DNA from: Nocardioides sp. SLBN-35
GTDB lineage: Bacteria > Actinomycetota > Actinomycetes > Propionibacteriales > Nocardioidaceae
Length of the DNA stretch: 64,000 nucleotides
Assembly: GCF_006715725.1 (NCBI RefSeq)
Contig: NZ_VFNU01000001.1
Location: 620,001-684,000, forward strand
Direction: 5' to 3'
Positions 60,918-64,000 of the stretch are shown in pieces (positions within the stretch are counted from its first letter, which is position 1; every line of letters begins with the position of its first letter). Below the pieces are notes generated by a model. It did no database searches. It was not told the origin of the DNA and saw nothing but the letters and a program-made list of their open reading frames with translations. Made by a program: the position numbers and the translations under genes.

Positions 60918-61616
60918 TCAGAACAGCCGCGGGGTCACCACGGAGACGACGACGGCGAGCTCCTCGGCCTCGTTGTTGAGCTCGTGGGGGATGTTGGAGC
61001 GCAGGTGCAGGCTGTCGCCCTGGCGGAGCACGTGGCTGGTCCCGTCGACGATGAAGGTCAGCTCGCCGGAGATCACGTAGGCGAACTCCTCACCCTCGTG
61101 CACCTCGGCGCCCGCGCGCCGCCCACCCGGCTCGATGGTCACCAGCATCGGCTCCAGGGTGAGCCCGGGGGCACGCTGCGACAGCAGCCGGTAGGTGCGC
61201 AGCCCGCTGACGAACTGGGAGGAGTGCTCGCCGCTGCCCCGGGTGAGCGTGAAGTAGGGGCCGGGGGAGGCCGCGGGCGAGGTGGCGTCGGGGGGGACCG
61301 CGGCGAGCGGGGCGGCCGGGGCCGGGGCAGCGGGGGCGGCGACCGGCGGCTCGACGGCCGGGCCGTCCTCGAAGAACGCGGTGATCGGGTGCCCGAGGTC
61401 GTCGGCGAGGTCGCGCAGGGTGGTCAGGCTGATCGAGGTGAGCCCCCGCTCCAGCTGGGACAGGAAGCCGACCGACAGGCCGCTGCGGGCAGCCAGGGCG
61501 CGCAGGGTGAGCCCCTGCTGGGTGCGGAAGGCACGCACGTGCCGACCGATCACGACCGACAGGTCGGCCGGCGACGCCGGATCCGGCGCGCTGTCGATGC
61601 GGGTGCGCTCCACCAT
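60918..61616 (-). CDS. XRE-family regulator with C-terminal cupin domain
   Basis: The 232-residue product has an N-terminal HTH (VRAFRTQQGLTLRALAARSGLSVGFLSQLERG), an Ala/Pro linker (about residues 90-115), and a cupin (VHEGEEFAYVISGELTFIVDG, DSLHLRSNIPHELNN). Such regulators often control amino-acid or peptide use and bind a small ligand in the cupin. It is divergent from the DUF885 peptidase and upstream of the amidohydrolase, so both are likely targets. A 10-bp-arm palindrome lies in the gap. Confidence 0.9.
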   Translation of the reverse strand: MVERTRIDSAPDPASPADLSVVIGRHVRAFRTQQGLTLRALAARSGLSVGFLSQLERGLTSISLTTLRDLADDLGHPITAFFEDGPAVEPPVAAPAAPAPAAPLAAVPPDATSPAASPGPYFTLTRGSGEHSSQFVSGLRTYRLLSQRAPGLTLEPMLVTIEPGGRRAGAEVHEGEEFAYVISGELTFIVDGTSHVLRQGDSLHLRSNIPHELNNEAEELAVVVSVVTPRLF

Positions 61617-61657
61617 CGGGTGCTCCGTTCGCCCTCGTTGTCTCAGGCCTTCTTGGG

Positions 61658-61681
61658 ACCATCAAACTCTTGTTTGATGGT
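61658..61681. promoter_or_regulatory. Candidate XRE-cupin operator
   Basis: ACCATCAAAC (61658-61667) and GTTTGATGGT (61672-61681) are exact complements around a 4-nt spacer, between the divergent regulator and DUF885 genes. A second pair, GTACTG and CAGTAC, lies just downstream (61680-61713), so two sites may be present. Confidence 0.65.
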
Positions 61682-61742
61682 ACTGTACTTGTTACCTGGA
61701 TCACAGTACTGGATGTGACCCGTCGAGCCGCTGGGAGGTGTC

Positions 61743-63410
61743 GTGCCGATCAGCGAGGCCGACGAGCTGCACCCGGTCGCGGAGCTCGCCTACGCTGCCG
61801 ACCCGATCGCGGCGAGCGAGGCGGGTGACCGGCGCCGCGAGGGGGAGCTGGGCGAGGTCGACCGCGATGCGCTCGCCGACCAGCAGGCCGCGCGGCGGCG
61901 GCTGCTCGCCGAGGCCGAGCGGGCGGCGCCGCCCGACCCCGGCACCCGGGCCTGGCTGGAGCACCAGGTGCTGCTGGCCGAGCTGCGCCGGGGAGTCGCG
62001 ACTGACGAGCGGATCCGGGTGGCGTCCCGGGTGCCTTACTGGTACGCCGAGCGGCTCGGCTCGGCGCTGTCGGCGGTGATGGTCCCCGGCGACGCGCCCG
62101 CCGCGGACGCCCTGCTCTCCCGGCTGCGCCGGATCCCGGGCCACCTCGACGCGGCGCGCGCCAACCTGGGTGAGGACGTGCCGCGGGTGTGGGCCGAGAT
62201 GGGGGAGACCGCCGCCCGGGGGCTGGCGGGCTTCCTCGCGACCGCGGTCCCCGAGTACGTCACGGGCCTGCCGCCGGCGCTGGCCGGCGACGTCGCCGCG
62301 GCCGCCGTGGCCGCGGGGTCCGCGGTCGAGGAGTTCGCCGACTTCTCCGGCGCCCTGGCTGAGCGCGCCACCGGCCGGTGGCAGGCCGGGACGGCGTACG
62401 TCGATCTGCTGCTGCGCGAGGTCCACCACCTCGACCTCGACGCCGCGGAGCTGACGGCCCTGGGCCGCGAGCGGGTGGACTCCGACGAGGCGGCCCTGGT
62501 CGCGTTCGCCGCGGCCCGGGACCCGCGCCGCGACTGGCGCGAGCAGATCGAGGCGATCAAGGACGACCACCCCGAGCCGGCCGCGCTCCTCGACGCCTAC
62601 GGCGCCGCGACGCGCGCGGTGCGGCGGCACACCGCCGAGGCGGGCCTGCTCAGCCTCCCGGAGGGCGAGGAGTGCGTGCTGGACTGGGTCCCGGCGTACC
62701 GCCGCGAGAGCCTGCCGCTCGGCGAGATGGCGCCGAGCGCGCCATACGCCGCCGGCCTGCGCAGCGAGTTCCGGATCACGCCGACCGACCCGCGCCTCGC
62801 GGCGGAGCGACGCCGCGGGCACGCGCGCGAGAACAGCCACGTCTTCATCGCCTCGATCGCCGGGCACGAGACCTATCCGGGCCACCACCTCCAGGCGGTG
62901 CACCACAAGCTCGGCACCGAGCGTGGCTCGGTGCTGCGCTTCGTGCAGTCGCCGCAGTTCGTCGAGGGCTGGGGCCTGTATGTCGAGGACCTGCTCGAGG
63001 AGTCGGGCTTCATGGCCGACGACGGGGTGCGGCTGTTCAAGCGGCGCAACGCACTGTGGCGGGCGCTGCGGATCGTCATCGACGTCGGGCTGCACACCGG
63101 GACCCTGAGCGAGGCCGAGGCCGTGGCGCTGCTGGTCGAGCGGGCCGGCATGGAGCAGCACCTGGCCGCCGGGGAGGTGCGCCGCTACCTGCGCCACGAC
63201 AACCCGACCTACCCCTCGAGCTATGTCCTGGGTCGTGACGCGCTGCACGCCGTCCGGGCCGAGGCGCGGGCGCGGGCCGGGAGCGGGTTCCGGCTGCGGG
63301 CCTTCCACGACGAGCTGCTCTCCCACGGCTCGCCGCCGGTCGCGCTGGTGGCCGCCGTGCTGCGCGGTCGAGCCTCCGGGGCCGGTCCGCACGGAGAACC
63401 ATTGACGTGA
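61743..63410 (+). CDS. DUF885 family metallopeptidase-like protein
   Basis: The 555-residue product has the DUF885 zinc signature IAGHETYPGHHLQAVHH (HExxPGHH), the downstream EGWGLYVEDLLEE motif with a third ligand Glu, and RRYLRHDNPTYPSSYVLG. It is mainly helical and has no signal peptide, so it is probably a cytoplasmic peptidase or hydrolase. A GGGAGG site is 7 nt before the GTG start at 61743. The peptide-type ABC binding-protein gene follows. Confidence 0.9.
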   Translation: MPISEADELHPVAELAYAADPIAASEAGDRRREGELGEVDRDALADQQAARRRLLAEAERAAPPDPGTRAWLEHQVLLAELRRGVATDERIRVASRVPYWYAERLGSALSAVMVPGDAPAADALLSRLRRIPGHLDAARANLGEDVPRVWAEMGETAARGLAGFLATAVPEYVTGLPPALAGDVAAAAVAAGSAVEEFADFSGALAERATGRWQAGTAYVDLLLREVHHLDLDAAELTALGRERVDSDEAALVAFAAARDPRRDWREQIEAIKDDHPEPAALLDAYGAATRAVRRHTAEAGLLSLPEGEECVLDWVPAYRRESLPLGEMAPSAPYAAGLRSEFRITPTDPRLAAERRRGHARENSHVFIASIAGHETYPGHHLQAVHHKLGTERGSVLRFVQSPQFVEGWGLYVEDLLEESGFMADDGVRLFKRRNALWRALRIVIDVGLHTGTLSEAEAVALLVERAGMEQHLAAGEVRRYLRHDNPTYPSSYVLGRDALHAVRAEARARAGSGFRLRAFHDELLSHGSPPVALVAAVLRGRASGAGPHGEPLT

Positions 63411-63507
63411 GACGAATCACGGTGTTTAGTGACGCAAAAGTCTGTTCACTGCACCACAACCCGGGCCACGGTGGGCCATGCCCCTCTGCCCAGCTGGGAG
63501 GAAGACC

Positions 63508-64000
63508 ATGAAGCGCACGTTCACCCCTCGGCGGCTCATCGGAGCCGTCATCGGGGTCGTCGTGGTCTCGGGCCTGGCGGCCTGTGGAGGCGGCGAGTCC
63601 GAGGCGGGCAGCGGTTCGGCACTGACCGTCAACACCTCGTTCGTCGTGAAGAGCCTGGATCCCGGTGCGGTCTACGAGCCCACGGGCAATGTCGTCGTGC
63701 ACGCGCTCTACGACACCCTGGTCACCTTCGAGGGCGACGACGTCACCACGCCGGTCCCCGACCTGGCCGAGTCCTACGAGGCCTCGCCGGACGCCACGAC
63801 GTTCACCTTCGTGCTCGACCCCGACGCCGTGTTCTCCGACGGCAGCCCGGTCACCTCCGCCGACGTCGTCTTCAGCCTCAACCGGCTCAAGAACCTCAAG
63901 GGCAGCGCCGCGGCGATCGTCACCAACCTCAGCTTCGAGGCGCCCGACGAGCACACCGTGGTCGTCACCAGCTCCGTCCCGGACCCGAGCGTGCCCTCGA
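63508..64000 (+). CDS. Family 5 (peptide-type) ABC transporter substrate-binding lipoprotein, 3' truncated by window
   Basis: The first 164 residues are visible. There is a lipoprotein signal (VVVVSGLAACGGG, lipobox LAAC, Cys about residue 26), then TVNTSFVVKSLDPGAVYEPT, DTLVTFEGDDVTTPVPDLAESYEASPDATTFTF and DGSPVTSADVVFSLNRLKN, the SBP_bac_5 (DppA/OppA) start. GGGAGGAAGACC is a strong ribosome-binding site for the ATG at 63508. Likely ligands are peptides or related amides, in keeping with the neighbouring peptidase and amidohydrolase. Confidence 0.93.
   Translation, partial: MKRTFTPRRLIGAVIGVVVVSGLAACGGGESEAGSGSALTVNTSFVVKSLDPGAVYEPTGNVVVHALYDTLVTFEGDDVTTPVPDLAESYEASPDATTFTFVLDPDAVFSDGSPVTSADVVFSLNRLKNLKGSAAAIVTNLSFEAPDEHTVVVTSSVPDPSVPS

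Overview
The window is one chromosomal stretch of a high-GC actinobacterium, most likely Nocardioides or a close relative in the Nocardioidaceae. The support is very high GC in third codon positions, frequent GTG starts, actinobacterial families (bacterial proteasome activator, DUF5926, DUF6457, DUF4446, PspC), an IdeR/DtxR iron box, and many genes that begin 6-9 nt after a TANNNT hexamer, the actinobacterial leaderless promoter layout. No phage, plasmid, insertion sequence or CRISPR array was seen.

Layout. 1-2.7 kb: end of an unidentified gene, an EcsC-family gene, aat and a lipoprotein. 2.7-10.2 kb: a LacI-type regulator divergent from a seven-gene operon (ribose-class ABC transporter, phosphotriesterase-family hydrolase, GATase-like protein, nucleoside hydrolase, ribokinase-type kinase) that looks like nucleoside or ribosyl-compound uptake and breakdown. 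10.3-15.8 kb: M20 amidohydrolase, rhodanese, a DUF1501/DUF1800 pair, and a Fpg/Nei glycosylase. 16-20.7 kb: a secreted protein ending in LPSTGA with no membrane anchor, an AAA ATPase, bfd/bfr under an iron box, and a SHOCT membrane protein. Three copies of a structured repeat of about 160-170 bp lie among these genes. 20.7-24 kb: ABC-F protein plus MFS exporter behind a possible leader peptide. 24-29.5 kb: an operon resembling the mycobacterial mymA region (Baeyer-Villiger-type monooxygenase, truncated monooxygenase, diiron protein, SDR, esterase), with a divergent TetR regulator.

29.6-47 kb: mostly housekeeping and conserved actinobacterial genes: DoxX, PrmC-like methyltransferase, GDPD, a cyclase/cNMP-binding pair, pheA, a PAP2-lipid kinase fusion, serS, the proteasome activator, mobA and a nitrilase. 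Several gaps hold short palindromic elements of a second repeat family. 47-49.4 kb: three tRNA genes around a small membrane protein gene, a 44-codon secreted-peptide gene and a convergent LuxR-type regulator gene.

49.6-59.3 kb: a divergent tryptophan/kynurenine catabolic cluster. The minus arm has kynA, a PaaX-family regulator, kynU and kmo. The plus arm has a candidate formamidase, aminomuconate-semialdehyde dehydrogenase, a FAH-type decarboxylase/hydratase, a RidA-type deaminase, 3-hydroxyanthranilate dioxygenase and ACMS decarboxylase. Together they take tryptophan to the oxalocrotonate level. 59.3-64 kb: TIGR04076 protein, amidohydrolase, XRE-cupin regulator, DUF885 metallopeptidase and the start of a peptide-type ABC binding protein.

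Most unusual items: the three-copy repeat, whose terminal arms differ between copies yet pair within each copy; the short secreted peptide beside a LuxR-type regulator; the small palindrome family in intergenic gaps; the nucleoside-type operon with a PTE homologue and a GATase-like protein lacking its cysteine; and the leader plus tandem repeats ahead of the ABC-F gene.
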